A DNA stretch of 64,000 nucleotides from positions 186,001 through 250,000 of the forward strand of contig CANKLE010000001.1 of NCBI GenBank assembly GCA_947483075.1, in the 5' to 3' direction. The position numbers and the translations under genes were made by a program. This stretch comes from Flavobacteriaceae bacterium. Its GTDB lineage: Bacteria > Bacteroidota > Bacteroidia > Flavobacteriales > Flavobacteriaceae. Below, piece after piece: positions 8,711 through 17,355 of this stretch (position 1 is the stretch's first letter; each line of letters begins with the position of its first letter). The notes under the pieces were generated by a model, which saw only the letters and a program-made list of their open reading frames with translations, was not told the origin of the DNA and did not search any database.

Positions 8711-8718
8711 CAAAAATA
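8711..8718 (-). promoter_or_regulatory. -7 element for ndk
   Basis: Read on the minus strand this is TATTTTTG, an exact TAnnTTTG match, 26 nt before the ndk ATG. The repeat element at 8734-8827 begins just upstream of it. Confidence 0.55.
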
Positions 8719-8733
8719 GTTTTTTTGAAGCAA

Positions 8734-8827
8734 TTCCTGCTGTCCGCTGTATCTTTTTTTTAGTACCAGCATTCCATTTATTGAATGTCTTATTAAAAAA
8801 AAGGATGCCGCTCCCATCAGGGCTAGT
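8734..8827. repeat. Dispersed two-arm intergenic element, copy A
   Basis: The left arm (8734-8757) contains GCTGTCCGC and GTATCTTTT. The right arm (8799-8827) contains AAAAGGATGC, CCATC and GGGCTAGT. The 41 nt between them are unrelated to the second copy. The same arms occur at 24644-24709 with 5 differences in 53 positions. The T and A tracts of the two arms can pair. It lies between the ndk promoter and the terminator of the SusE/F-like gene. Confidence 0.75.
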
Positions 8828-8837
8828 CTGTAGAAAT

Positions 8838-8870
8838 AAAAAATCCCTTGCTACAATGTAACAAGGGATT
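8838..8870 (-). terminator. Terminator of the SusE/F-like secreted protein gene
   Basis: AATCCCTTG (8842-8850) and CAAGGGATT (8862-8870) form the stem, with an inner TAC/GTA. On the minus strand the stem is followed by T6. Confidence 0.8.
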
Positions 8871-8892
8871 CTTACTATTATAAAGCGTTTGC

Positions 8893-10314
8893 TTAGTTTC
8901 TCACTAATTTAATAGTAGAAGTTGCAGAAGCAGTAGCGATTCTTGCGAAATAGATTCCGCTGTTTAATGCAGCAGCATCAATTACAGCTGAAGTAGCTTG
9001 AGGAGCAACAGTCATAACCGTTTTTCCTAATACATCTACGATTTGGATAGAAGTAATAGCTTCGTTAGCTGAAGCTACATTCCATACGTTTTGAGATGGG
9101 TTAGGGTAAACTTTAAAGTTTCCGTTGTCAAAAGTTACATTTGCCAAAGCAGGAGCGAAGTTGTAATCACCCGTTAGTTTGTTGAACGTAATGTCATAAG
9201 CTCCAGGTACAGAAGGAATATTTGGACCACCAGAAGTAGCTACGCCTGTTGGCCAAGTATCTCCACCCCAGTTTACAGCCCAAGAATGACCTTCACGGAA
9301 TTTAGTTTGTCCGTCGATCAAAGTAAAGTTTGCTTTTGCGTAGTTTACACCGTCTGTAGTAGTCATGTCGAAATCAAATCCGTCACCCCATCCACCAGTA
9401 GCGCTTCCAATTAAGCTTACTAGAGGGAAGAAGAAATTGTATTCACCTGTGTCTTTGTTGAAAGTAACTGAGTAGGTTCCAGCTACTGAAGGAATGTTTG
9501 GTCCACCTGCTGTAGCCACACCTGTTGGCCATGCTACATCACCCCAGTTTACAGCCCAGTCGTGTGCTTGACGGAATTTAATCTCACCAGTAGATAGAGT
9601 CAACCCACTCAAGGTATAGTTGATTCCGTCGGTAGTAGTTAAGTCAGTATCGTTACCCCAACCTGTAGCACCAGAACCAGTAATAGAAATTACTTGGAAA
9701 ATTGGAGCTGCTGTAAAAGTATATTCACCTGTAGCAATGTTTAAGGTAATAGAGGAATAGTCTCCCCCAACAACAGGAATAAATAAAGTAGCATCAGAAA
9801 CTACACCACCTGGGAAAGTATCTCCACCGTAAATTGCAGTATCAACATCAAATTGAGCAGTACCATCCAACAACGTAGCATTGTTGTAGTGGTAGTTTTC
9901 AGCATCTGAAGTAATTAAGGTTAATCCATTCACATCAGCAACTGCAGTACCAATAAGTTTTACTGCAGGGATTGGATTTCCACCAGTAAAAGCATACTCA
10001 CCAGTTGATTGGTTAAAGGTAACATTATAAGTTCCTGCAATAGCCACAATGTTTGGTCCGTCTTGCGTTCCAGTTCCTGTAGGGAATCCATTTGCACCCC
10101 AGTTTACAGTCCAACCGTGATCTAAACGGAATTTAAATTCTCCACCTGGCATGATGAAATTGTCCAAAGTCCAAGTTACTCCATCTGTTGAAGTTAAATC
10201 TGCATCAATACCCCAGTCGCCAGTTGCGCCAACTCCGACCATTGATACTTGTGCGTTGCTGCTAAAGCTCAATAAGAACATAACAAGCAAAGAATAAAGT
10301 AAATTTCTTTTCAT
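8893..10314 (-). CDS. T9SS-secreted protein with four SusE/SusF-like repeats
   Basis: The 473-residue precursor has a signal peptide (MKRNLLYSLLVMFLL, cut near NAQ) and four repeats of about 85-90 residues. Repeats 1, 3 and 4 share KFR..H.W.VNWG, PTG...GPNI and GTY.VTFN.STGEY. Repeat 2 keeps the fold pattern but has lost the KFR/VNWG core. The repeats resemble starch-binding SusE/SusF domains. The C terminus (YPNPSQNVW, DVLGKTV, GIYFARI, IKLVRN) is a type A T9SS sorting signal, so the protein is exported and surface-attached or released. ATG at 10314 is chosen because the signal peptide starts there. A 16-bp palindrome lies upstream. Confidence 0.83.
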   Translation of the reverse strand: MKRNLLYSLLVMFLLSFSSNAQVSMVGVGATGDWGIDADLTSTDGVTWTLDNFIMPGGEFKFRLDHGWTVNWGANGFPTGTGTQDGPNIVAIAGTYNVTFNQSTGEYAFTGGNPIPAVKLIGTAVADVNGLTLITSDAENYHYNNATLLDGTAQFDVDTAIYGGDTFPGGVVSDATLFIPVVGGDYSSITLNIATGEYTFTAAPIFQVISITGSGATGWGNDTDLTTTDGINYTLSGLTLSTGEIKFRQAHDWAVNWGDVAWPTGVATAGGPNIPSVAGTYSVTFNKDTGEYNFFFPLVSLIGSATGGWGDGFDFDMTTTDGVNYAKANFTLIDGQTKFREGHSWAVNWGGDTWPTGVATSGGPNIPSVPGAYDITFNKLTGDYNFAPALANVTFDNGNFKVYPNPSQNVWNVASANEAITSIQIVDVLGKTVMTVAPQATSAVIDAAALNSGIYFARIATASATSTIKLVRN

Positions 10315-10398
10315 AGTTTTAGTTTTAATTGTTAAAAAAGTTGTGTAAAAGTAAGTAATTTTAATAAATAGGTCTTTATACATTAGTTAAATAAACAA

Positions 10399-10414
10399 AC
10401 GAAAACGTTTTCGT
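10399..10414. promoter_or_regulatory. 16-bp perfect palindrome, LacI-family-like operator
   Basis: ACGAAAACGTTTTCGT is perfectly self-complementary with a central CG, the layout of LacI/GalR-family operators. It lies 85 nt before the SusE/F-like start codon and 82 nt after the end of the bshC gene. No LacI-family gene is in the window. Confidence 0.6.
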
Positions 10415-10496
10415 GTTAATAACATTATTTTATTGTTATTTTTTCCAGAATGCTTATTTACAGTGTTGTAAATGAATTTTAACTACCCCTTTTAGC

Positions 10497-12089
10497 TTAA
10501 TCTATAAAAAGACTGGTAAATTCCATTTTTAAGGGGTGTAATTCACGAAGCAAAAGAGCTAAAAAGTCAAGGCCGTAGATGCCGTAATAATCCGAAAAAT
10601 TGGTACTGCGTTCCAGTAATTTTTGGTTGGGAAACACCTCGTTTTGTATGGCCAAAAGGCGATCAATTGCCTCTTGGTTTGTTTTTACTTCCGCTCGATG
10701 AAAGCGTTTTTCTAGCGCAGCCAATCCTTTTATTTGTTTAGCTTCTTGTGCGTTCAACATCGATAAAAACGAAGGATGTAAAACAGCTGCTTCTTTGTGC
10801 AAGTTTTTGAACTGCTGGGCTAATTGAGATTTTAAGCCCGAAAAATCGAGCGATTTAGCAGAAGTTTTAGCCAAGTACAAATGGGTTAATTCATCTGGAG
10901 GTAAATAGATGTCTTTCCAAGAAAGTGGTGTTTTGTCCCATTTTTCTTTTGCTTTTTCGGAAGCGATAACAACCGAATTACGCAACAACAGGATCGGAAA
11001 TGCAACTTGCGCGTGGCAAAATAGTGCTTTCAGTTCAAGCCAATAGGCCAGTTCACCGCCACCGCCAATGTAACATAAATTGGGTAAAATCACTTCTTGA
11101 TATAGGGGGCGTAGCAATACGTTGGGGCTAAATTTTTCGGGTTGGTTTTCAACTAATTTTTGAATTTCTTCTACTGAAAATTCGAGCGCGGTATTCAGTA
11201 CTTTGAATACATTATCTTCAAATACAATGCGTTCCCGCAAGTTTTTGTCTAAGTAAAACAAGTTGATTTCTCGGGGATTTACTTGAATTTTATACCCTTT
11301 CATCAGGGCAATGCTTTCTTGTACTGCAGAAAATGAAAATTGAGTTTCTAATTCAGCTTGCACGTAGGGTGCAAATAAAGATTTAAGTGCCCGGCAATCG
11401 GCATCGATAATTACCAATCCATGGTTTCCAAATAGGGCATTTGCCAAAATTCGGGTAGCTTCAGCCAAGGTTTTTGATGGCAAATAAGCCATTTCAAATA
11501 AGGCAACAAGCTCGGATGTAGGGGCAGAGTTACCCAATAATTGCTTTATTTCAGCAATTACTACATCCATTCCCTCCGTTTGCATGCGACCCACTGCACC
11601 TGTATCCGTTTTGTTCCAAACTACTTTTTTGTTTTTTACATACAAGTGATTGATTTCTTCCAAATCATGGTCTTCGGTGGCCATCCAATATACCGGTACA
11701 AAATGCTGCTCGGGGTATGCTTCTTGCAGTTGCTTGCAGAGGTTTATTGCAGTAATGATTTTGTAAATAAAATACAGCGGTCCGGTGCCAATATTTAGCT
11801 GATGACCCGTAGTAATTGTAAAGGTGTTTGCTTGCCGCAACGCACTAATGTGCTGTTTGGTTCGCGCACTTATGGCAACATTTTTATATTGTTCTTCGAG
11901 GGTGTTGGCCAAAATAGTCCGAAATTGTGGCGGGAAATTTGCTGCTTTTTCGTTTAGCTGAGCTTTGAAATTTTCGAGCTTAGGGAACCGATGGTATAAC
12001 GGCTTAATCTGCTCCTTTTCTTGCAGGTAATCTTGTAGTAATGGACTAAAAAAGGAAGAGTAGGCGTAGGCTGAACAATCATCGGGCAT
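10497..12089 (-). CDS. bshC: Bacillithiol biosynthesis cysteine-adding enzyme BshC
   Basis: BshC adds cysteine to glucosaminyl-malate, the last step of bacillithiol synthesis. The 530 residues show the family signatures TTGHQLNIGTGPLYFIYKI, VPVYWMATEDHDLEEINHLY and CYIGGGGELAYWLELK, and end KMEFTSLFID. The Rossmann-like core is followed by a coiled-coil region (about 395-480). Length is as expected. The ATG at 12089 fits the family N terminus (SFFSPLLQDYL). Bacillithiol is used by many Flavobacteria in place of glutathione. It is divergent from the radical SAM gene. Confidence 0.95.
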   Translation of the reverse strand: MPDDCSAYAYSSFFSPLLQDYLQEKEQIKPLYHRFPKLENFKAQLNEKAANFPPQFRTILANTLEEQYKNVAISARTKQHISALRQANTFTITTGHQLNIGTGPLYFIYKIITAINLCKQLQEAYPEQHFVPVYWMATEDHDLEEINHLYVKNKKVVWNKTDTGAVGRMQTEGMDVVIAEIKQLLGNSAPTSELVALFEMAYLPSKTLAEATRILANALFGNHGLVIIDADCRALKSLFAPYVQAELETQFSFSAVQESIALMKGYKIQVNPREINLFYLDKNLRERIVFEDNVFKVLNTALEFSVEEIQKLVENQPEKFSPNVLLRPLYQEVILPNLCYIGGGGELAYWLELKALFCHAQVAFPILLLRNSVVIASEKAKEKWDKTPLSWKDIYLPPDELTHLYLAKTSAKSLDFSGLKSQLAQQFKNLHKEAAVLHPSFLSMLNAQEAKQIKGLAALEKRFHRAEVKTNQEAIDRLLAIQNEVFPNQKLLERSTNFSDYYGIYGLDFLALLLRELHPLKMEFTSLFID

Positions 12090-12174
12090 AGCAACGTATT
12101 TTTGGTAAAAATAGCAAAAAAACCAATTCTAAGTTGGTCTAGCTGCATTCGCTTTCGATTGTCATTTATTCTAT

Positions 12175-12182
12175 TACTTTTG
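12175..12182 (+). promoter_or_regulatory. -7 element TACTTTTG for the radical SAM gene
   Basis: This is an exact TAnnTTTG match, 15 nt before the TTG codon at 12198. It lies downstream of the upstream ATG at 12102, supporting the shorter protein. Confidence 0.55.
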
Positions 12183-12197
12183 TACAAATTAGTTGTC

Positions 12198-14396
12198 TTG
12201 AAACCCATTTTATTAGTCACACCGCCCTTTACTCAGCTGAATACGCCCTATCCGGCTACGGCCTATTTAAAAGGGTTTCTAAACACCAAACAACTAGATT
12301 CCCACCAGTTCGATTTGGGCATAGAAACCTTGTTGCAGTTATTTTCTAAATCAGGACTCACGCAACTTTTTGCACAGGCTGCAAATCAAACCAATCAAGC
12401 GAATTGGACAGAGAATGACCAACGCATATTTGGTTTACAAGCCAATTACATTCAAACCATAGATTCGGTAGTTGCGTTTTTACAGGGCAAAACACCCAGT
12501 TTGGCCAAGCAAATTTGTTCGGGTTATTTTTTGCCCGAAGCCAAGCGGTTTGCTCAAGTCGAAGAAACCGATTGGGCATTTGGATCACTCGGTATGCAAG
12601 ACAAAGCCAAACATCTTGCCACCTTGTATTTGGAAGATTTATCTGATTTTATTGTGTCGGTAGTGGATGAAAATTTTGGTTTTAGTCGCTATGCCGAACG
12701 CTTGGGCCGCAGCGCTTCGAGCTTTGATGAATTGTATTCCCAATTGCAAAATGATTTTACTTTTATAGACCAGCTGAGTCTGGACTTATTTGCTGCCAAA
12801 ATGCACGACATACAGCCTAAATTGTTGTGTTTATCGGTGCCATTTCCTGGCAATTTATTCAGTGCTTTTCGTTGTGCCCAATGGGTGAAACGCAATTTTC
12901 CGTCATGTAAAGTGGCCATGGGTGGTGGATTTCCCAACACCGAATTGCGTTCCGTTTCAGACCCGCGGGTATTTGAATTCCTCGATTTTATTACACTTGA
13001 TGATGGTGAACTGCCACTTGAATTACTTTGGCAACACTTGGAACATCCGAAGTTGCCGCGCCAGTTAAAGCGTACTTTTTTGGCAGAAAATGGCCAAGTC
13101 ATTTATGTAAATAATGCTACGCAAGCAGATTACAAGCAAGCTCAGGTGGGCACACCCGATTATACAGATCTGCCTCTAACCAAATACATTTCGGTAATCG
13201 AAGTGCTCAATCCGATGCACAGTTTGTGGAGCGATGGCCGCTGGAACAAACTCACCATGGCCCACGGTTGTTATTGGGGAAAATGCACGTTTTGCGATAT
13301 TTCATTAGATTACATCAGTTTATATGAGCCTGTGGCTGCCGCTTTGTTGGTAGATCGCATGGAAGAATTAATTGCCACAACCGGCGAAACCGGATTTCAT
13401 TTTGTTGATGAGGCGGCACCGCCAGCACTCATGCGCGAAGTAGCACTCGAAATTATTCGAAGGGATTTGGTCGTGAGCTGGTGGACCAACATTCGCTTTG
13501 AGAAAAGTTTCACGGCAGATTTGTGTCTGCTGCTCAAAAAATCGGGCTGTATCGCCGTTTCGGGTGGGCTCGAAGTAGCTTCTGATCGCTTGTTGGACTT
13601 GATTGATAAAGGAGTAACCGTAGCGCAAGTAGCTCAGGTGACGCATAATTTTACGATTTCAGGTATATTGACGCATGCCTATTTAATGTACGGCTACCCT
13701 ACGCAAACGATACAAGAAACCGTCGACAGCCTAGAAATGGTGAGGCAGTTGTTTGAGTTAGGCGTAGTGCAATCGGGGTTTTGGCATCAGTTTGCGCTCA
13801 CTGCCCACAGCCCAATAGGGTTGAATCCGGAGAAGTATGGCGTTACGATCTTAAATAAAGAACCCGGAACCTTTGCCAACAATGATTTGTTGTTTGCCGA
13901 TGCAACGGGCATTGATCACGATCAGTTTAGTTTTGGATTAAAAAAATCCTTGTACAATTATCTGCACGGCATATGTTTTGAATTGCCCTTGCAGGATTGG
14001 TTTGATTTTAAAATTCCCCGCACAACGGTATCGCCAAATTTCATAGCCCAAGCCATAGCGGCTATAGAATCGAATTATACCAAACCAACTGCCACGGTGT
14101 TTTGGTTGGGCAATCAGCCTACTATATCTATTCAAACCAAAATAAAAAGAGGACAACAGTATAAAAATGCCCAACTGCAATTTCACGACCTGACGCAGTC
14201 ATTTAGCATTCAATTGCCAGAGGAGGAGGGAATTTGGTTGGCTGCTTTACTGCTTAAATGCAGTGCAGCACAACGCCAAAAAATAAAATTTGGCGAAATT
14301 CAAAAGGAGTACGAACAAAAATTTGAGAATTTCGAACTGTTTTGGCAATCCAAACCCATTCAAACTTTGCAATCAGTAGGTTTAGTTTGCTTGTAA
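12198..14396 (+). CDS. B12-binding domain radical SAM protein
   Basis: This is a 732-residue protein with an N-terminal cobalamin-binding-like domain (KPILLVTPPFTQLNTPYPA at the start; VAMGGGFPNTELR around residue 240) and a radical SAM domain. The cluster motif GCYWGKCTFCD (C358, C363, C366) has CX4CX2C spacing instead of the usual CX3CX2C. The substrate is unknown. TTG at 12198 is chosen as start: the frame opens at ATG 12102, but those 32 residues look non-coding and a -7 element lies between. The last 15 nt overlap the 3' end of rimO on the other strand. Confidence 0.82.
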   Translation: MKPILLVTPPFTQLNTPYPATAYLKGFLNTKQLDSHQFDLGIETLLQLFSKSGLTQLFAQAANQTNQANWTENDQRIFGLQANYIQTIDSVVAFLQGKTPSLAKQICSGYFLPEAKRFAQVEETDWAFGSLGMQDKAKHLATLYLEDLSDFIVSVVDENFGFSRYAERLGRSASSFDELYSQLQNDFTFIDQLSLDLFAAKMHDIQPKLLCLSVPFPGNLFSAFRCAQWVKRNFPSCKVAMGGGFPNTELRSVSDPRVFEFLDFITLDDGELPLELLWQHLEHPKLPRQLKRTFLAENGQVIYVNNATQADYKQAQVGTPDYTDLPLTKYISVIEVLNPMHSLWSDGRWNKLTMAHGCYWGKCTFCDISLDYISLYEPVAAALLVDRMEELIATTGETGFHFVDEAAPPALMREVALEIIRRDLVVSWWTNIRFEKSFTADLCLLLKKSGCIAVSGGLEVASDRLLDLIDKGVTVAQVAQVTHNFTISGILTHAYLMYGYPTQTIQETVDSLEMVRQLFELGVVQSGFWHQFALTAHSPIGLNPEKYGVTILNKEPGTFANNDLLFADATGIDHDQFSFGLKKSLYNYLHGICFELPLQDWFDFKIPRTTVSPNFIAQAIAAIESNYTKPTATVFWLGNQPTISIQTKIKRGQQYKNAQLQFHDLTQSFSIQLPEEEGIWLAALLLKCSAAQRQKIKFGEIQKEYEQKFENFELFWQSKPIQTLQSVGLVCL

Positions 14397-15704
14397 AGGT
14401 TCTCCGTACAAATCAAATTCGGTGGCGTCAATGATGGTGATTTGAGCAAATTCACCCGTTTTTAAGTAAAACTTGGTAGCGTCCACCAATACTTCGTTGT
14501 CTACATCAGGACTGTCAAATTCGGTACGGCCAATAAAATAACCGCCTTCTTTTCGGTCAATCATGCAGCGAAAGGTTTTGCCTACTTTTTCCTGATTCAA
14601 ATCCCAAGAAATTTGTGACTGTAAATCCATCAGTTCGGTTACTCGGGCTTGTTTTACTTCATCTGGCACATCGTCTTCGAGCAAATAAGCGTGCGTGTTT
14701 TCTTCGTGTGAATAGGCGAAACAGCCCATCCGGTCAAATTTCATTTCTTGCACAAAGTCTTTTAGGATTTCAAAATCGGCTTCGGTTTCTCCCGGATAGC
14801 CCACAATTAAAGTGGTGCGAATGGCCATCCCAGGAACAGCAGCTCTAAAGTCTTTCAGTAATTGTGTCGTTTTGGCTTGGGTAGTGCCGCGACGCATCGA
14901 TTTTAATATCGAATCGGCAATGTGTTGCAACGGAATATCAATGTAATTGCAAATTTTTGGTTCGCGTTTCATGACTTCCAATACATCCAACGGAAAGCCA
15001 GTAGGAAAGGCATAATGCAAGCGAATCCATTCGATTCCTTCTACTTGAACTAAAGCTTCTAGCAGTTCGGCCAAGTTTCTTTTTTTGTAAATATCGAGGC
15101 CGTAATAGGTAAGGTCTTGGGCGATCAAAATGAGTTCTTTTACACCGTCTCTGGCCAATCCTTGTGCTTCTTTGACCAATTTTTCGATGGGTTGCGACAG
15201 GTGTTTGCCGCGCATCAACGGAATGGCACAAAAGCTACACGGACGATCACAGCCTTCGGCAATTTTCAAATAGGCGTAATTTTTGGGTGTAGTCGTGAGG
15301 CGTTCGCCCAACAATTCGTGTTTGTAATCGGCACCCAAGGCTTTGAGTAACAAAGGCAATTCGGTAGTGCCAAAAAATTGATCGATATTGGGGATTTCTT
15401 TTTCTAAATCGGGACGATAGCGCTCAGATAGACAACCAGTTACAAAGACTTTGTCGACCAAACCGCGTTCTTTTTTGTCGGCGTATTCTAAAATCATGTT
15501 CACCGATTCGGCTTTGGCATTGTCAATAAACCCACAGGTGTTGATCACAATGATATTGCCTTCGCGATCAGCAGGTGCTTCGTGCTCTACCTCTTTGCCG
15601 CTGGCGCGCAATTGGCCCATGAGTACTTCACTGTCATAGATGTTTTTGGAACATCCTAAAGTGATCACATTGATTTTATTTTGCTTGGTCGATTTTGTTC
15701 TCAT
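14382..15704 (-). CDS. rimO: Ribosomal protein S12 methylthiotransferase RimO
   Basis: RimO methylthiolates the conserved aspartate of ribosomal protein S12. The 440 residues have an N-terminal UPF0004 domain whose auxiliary-cluster cysteines are C18 (ITLGCSKN), C57 (INTCGFI) and C91 (VTGCLSE), a radical SAM domain with EGCDRPCSFCAIP (C152, C156, C159), and a C-terminal TRAM domain ending near GEPLQAN. The length is typical. It converges with the B12-type radical SAM gene, overlapping by 15 nt. Confidence 0.96.
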   Translation of the reverse strand: MRTKSTKQNKINVITLGCSKNIYDSEVLMGQLRASGKEVEHEAPADREGNIIVINTCGFIDNAKAESVNMILEYADKKERGLVDKVFVTGCLSERYRPDLEKEIPNIDQFFGTTELPLLLKALGADYKHELLGERLTTTPKNYAYLKIAEGCDRPCSFCAIPLMRGKHLSQPIEKLVKEAQGLARDGVKELILIAQDLTYYGLDIYKKRNLAELLEALVQVEGIEWIRLHYAFPTGFPLDVLEVMKREPKICNYIDIPLQHIADSILKSMRRGTTQAKTTQLLKDFRAAVPGMAIRTTLIVGYPGETEADFEILKDFVQEMKFDRMGCFAYSHEENTHAYLLEDDVPDEVKQARVTELMDLQSQISWDLNQEKVGKTFRCMIDRKEGGYFIGRTEFDSPDVDNEVLVDATKFYLKTGEFAQITIIDATEFDLYGEPLQAN

Positions 15705-15784
15705 TTTGCTTCAATTGGATTGCAAAAGTACATTAATTCCGAGAAGAAAAAGAGCTGTTTTTGTCCATCCTTTCGGGATATAAA

Positions 15785-15812
15785 AAAAGGCCTTAAAAAA
15801 GGCCTTCGGTTT
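15785..15812 (-). terminator. Terminator of the FadL-like gene
   Basis: AAGGCC (15787-15792) and GGCCTT (15801-15806) pair around TTAAAAAA. On the minus strand the stem is followed by T7. Confidence 0.8.
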
Positions 15813-15829
15813 TTTATGTAAAATTGAGA

Positions 15830-17332
15830 CTATAATTCAAAAGTGAGGGTAGTCGTAAAGGAACTTACTCTTGTTTTTACTGCCGCACCATCTGTAAATC
15901 CGTAGGTAAAAAAGGAACGTTGGGTATACCGTTGCGACAAATCGTAAGCCAAATCCAAGCGAGTGTTTCCGAAATTATACCCAAAACCAGTAGAATAGGC
16001 CTTCAAAGCGCCCACAGTATATTTGTTTTGGTAAGGACTTTGTTCGTTCCGGAAACCGCCTCGTAAACTCCATTGTTTGATGCGGTATTCGCCACCCACG
16101 CGTAACTCGGTTGTATTTCTAAGACTGCTTTTAATGGCGCTATTGGCTACAGAAAACACCTCGTTGGGTTGGTAAGTACAATTGCTGTAATCTTTGCGAA
16201 TTAAATCGACACTCAGTACCCCTTTTTTACCAAACACATAAGCCCAACTACCGGTAATTTCGTGCGGAGTGCGCAATTGATACGGACTGTAAATCATGAT
16301 AACGTTTGATGTGGCAGAAGCATTATTTGGGTTGTAATTGGCAGTAAAATTTTTAGAAAATAAGCGTTGGTTTACTTCGTCGTTGAGCGTAAGCCAAGTG
16401 GGTGATTTATAACTTAAACCGGCCCGGAAAGATTGGTTGAATTTATGAATGGCGCCTACCTGAAACGAAAAACCATTTCCGTAGGTGTGGATGTTGTTTT
16501 CGAACTGTATTTTCTTGATGAGCGTAGGGTCATTCGCATTTTCTTCATAGAAAATGGCCGTTTTGGTGTAATCGGTGAAATGGGTGTTGAGGTTGATGCC
16601 AAAATACCAGTTGTCTTTGTATTGAAAGCCGCCATTGAAGGCTAATTTTCCGTTGTACCCACTAGAAATCACATAGTTTTCTTGGTAGTAGGAAGCAGCT
16701 GGAGAAAAATTTGGCAAGTAGGTGTCGTTGTTGGGGTTTGCCGGATCGTTTGTGATTACGTTGGCATAGTAGCCCAAATAGGCTTGTTCGTCTTGGTAAT
16801 TTAAGTCTTCATAATAATTATTCAACAAGGTGTTTAAGTATATACCGCCTTGATTTTGGCTTGGATTGGCATAATACAAAAAGTAATTCGCTATCGAATT
16901 CTGGTTGTTATTGCCAACGGCATAGGTAGAATTGTTAAAGTTGTTGTCGTTTTCGTAGGCAATACAGAAGGCCAGTTTTTTCCAATTTTCTTTTGGGTCA
17001 GTAGCATGAAAGACAAAAACGGCTCCCGCCTGATTTAAATCAAATGCAACGCTGTTTTCGGTGGTCGTATTTCCAAAATAGGTCGAGCTGTTTTTGGTGT
17101 GTTGGTTATTTAAACTCGCCGAGAATTGGTTTGTCGTAAAGATAGCCGAACCCGCCGGATTGCTGTTGAGTGCCGATAAATCGCCGCCCAAAGCGCCAAA
17201 AGCCCCGCTCATAGCTCGAAAGCGAGCCGATCCATTGGTTTCGGTCATGCTATAACGTAGCGCTTGGGAAACTCCTTGAGCCCACAAGCCCGAAGCTGAG
17301 CACAAAATTACAAGTAGAAGGATTTTTTTCAT
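15830..17332 (-). CDS. Outer membrane transport protein, OmpP1/FadL/TodX family
   Basis: The 500-residue precursor has a signal peptide (MKKILLLVILCSASGLWAQ) and a beta-barrel pattern. The N-terminal RFRAMSGAFGALGGDLSALN and NPAGSAIF segment is the hatch-like region shared by Bacteroidota FadL-family porins. Aromatic-rich strands continue to the C-terminal SSFTTTLTFEL. FadL-type channels pass hydrophobic compounds across the outer membrane; the substrate here is unknown. It follows the Tyr/Asn-rich lipoprotein gene by 23 nt, so the two are probably co-transcribed. Confidence 0.85.
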   Translation of the reverse strand: MKKILLLVILCSASGLWAQGVSQALRYSMTETNGSARFRAMSGAFGALGGDLSALNSNPAGSAIFTTNQFSASLNNQHTKNSSTYFGNTTTENSVAFDLNQAGAVFVFHATDPKENWKKLAFCIAYENDNNFNNSTYAVGNNNQNSIANYFLYYANPSQNQGGIYLNTLLNNYYEDLNYQDEQAYLGYYANVITNDPANPNNDTYLPNFSPAASYYQENYVISSGYNGKLAFNGGFQYKDNWYFGINLNTHFTDYTKTAIFYEENANDPTLIKKIQFENNIHTYGNGFSFQVGAIHKFNQSFRAGLSYKSPTWLTLNDEVNQRLFSKNFTANYNPNNASATSNVIMIYSPYQLRTPHEITGSWAYVFGKKGVLSVDLIRKDYSNCTYQPNEVFSVANSAIKSSLRNTTELRVGGEYRIKQWSLRGGFRNEQSPYQNKYTVGALKAYSTGFGYNFGNTRLDLAYDLSQRYTQRSFFTYGFTDGAAVKTRVSSFTTTLTFEL

Positions 17333-17355
17333 GTTGCTTATTTTCTAAATTAGAT

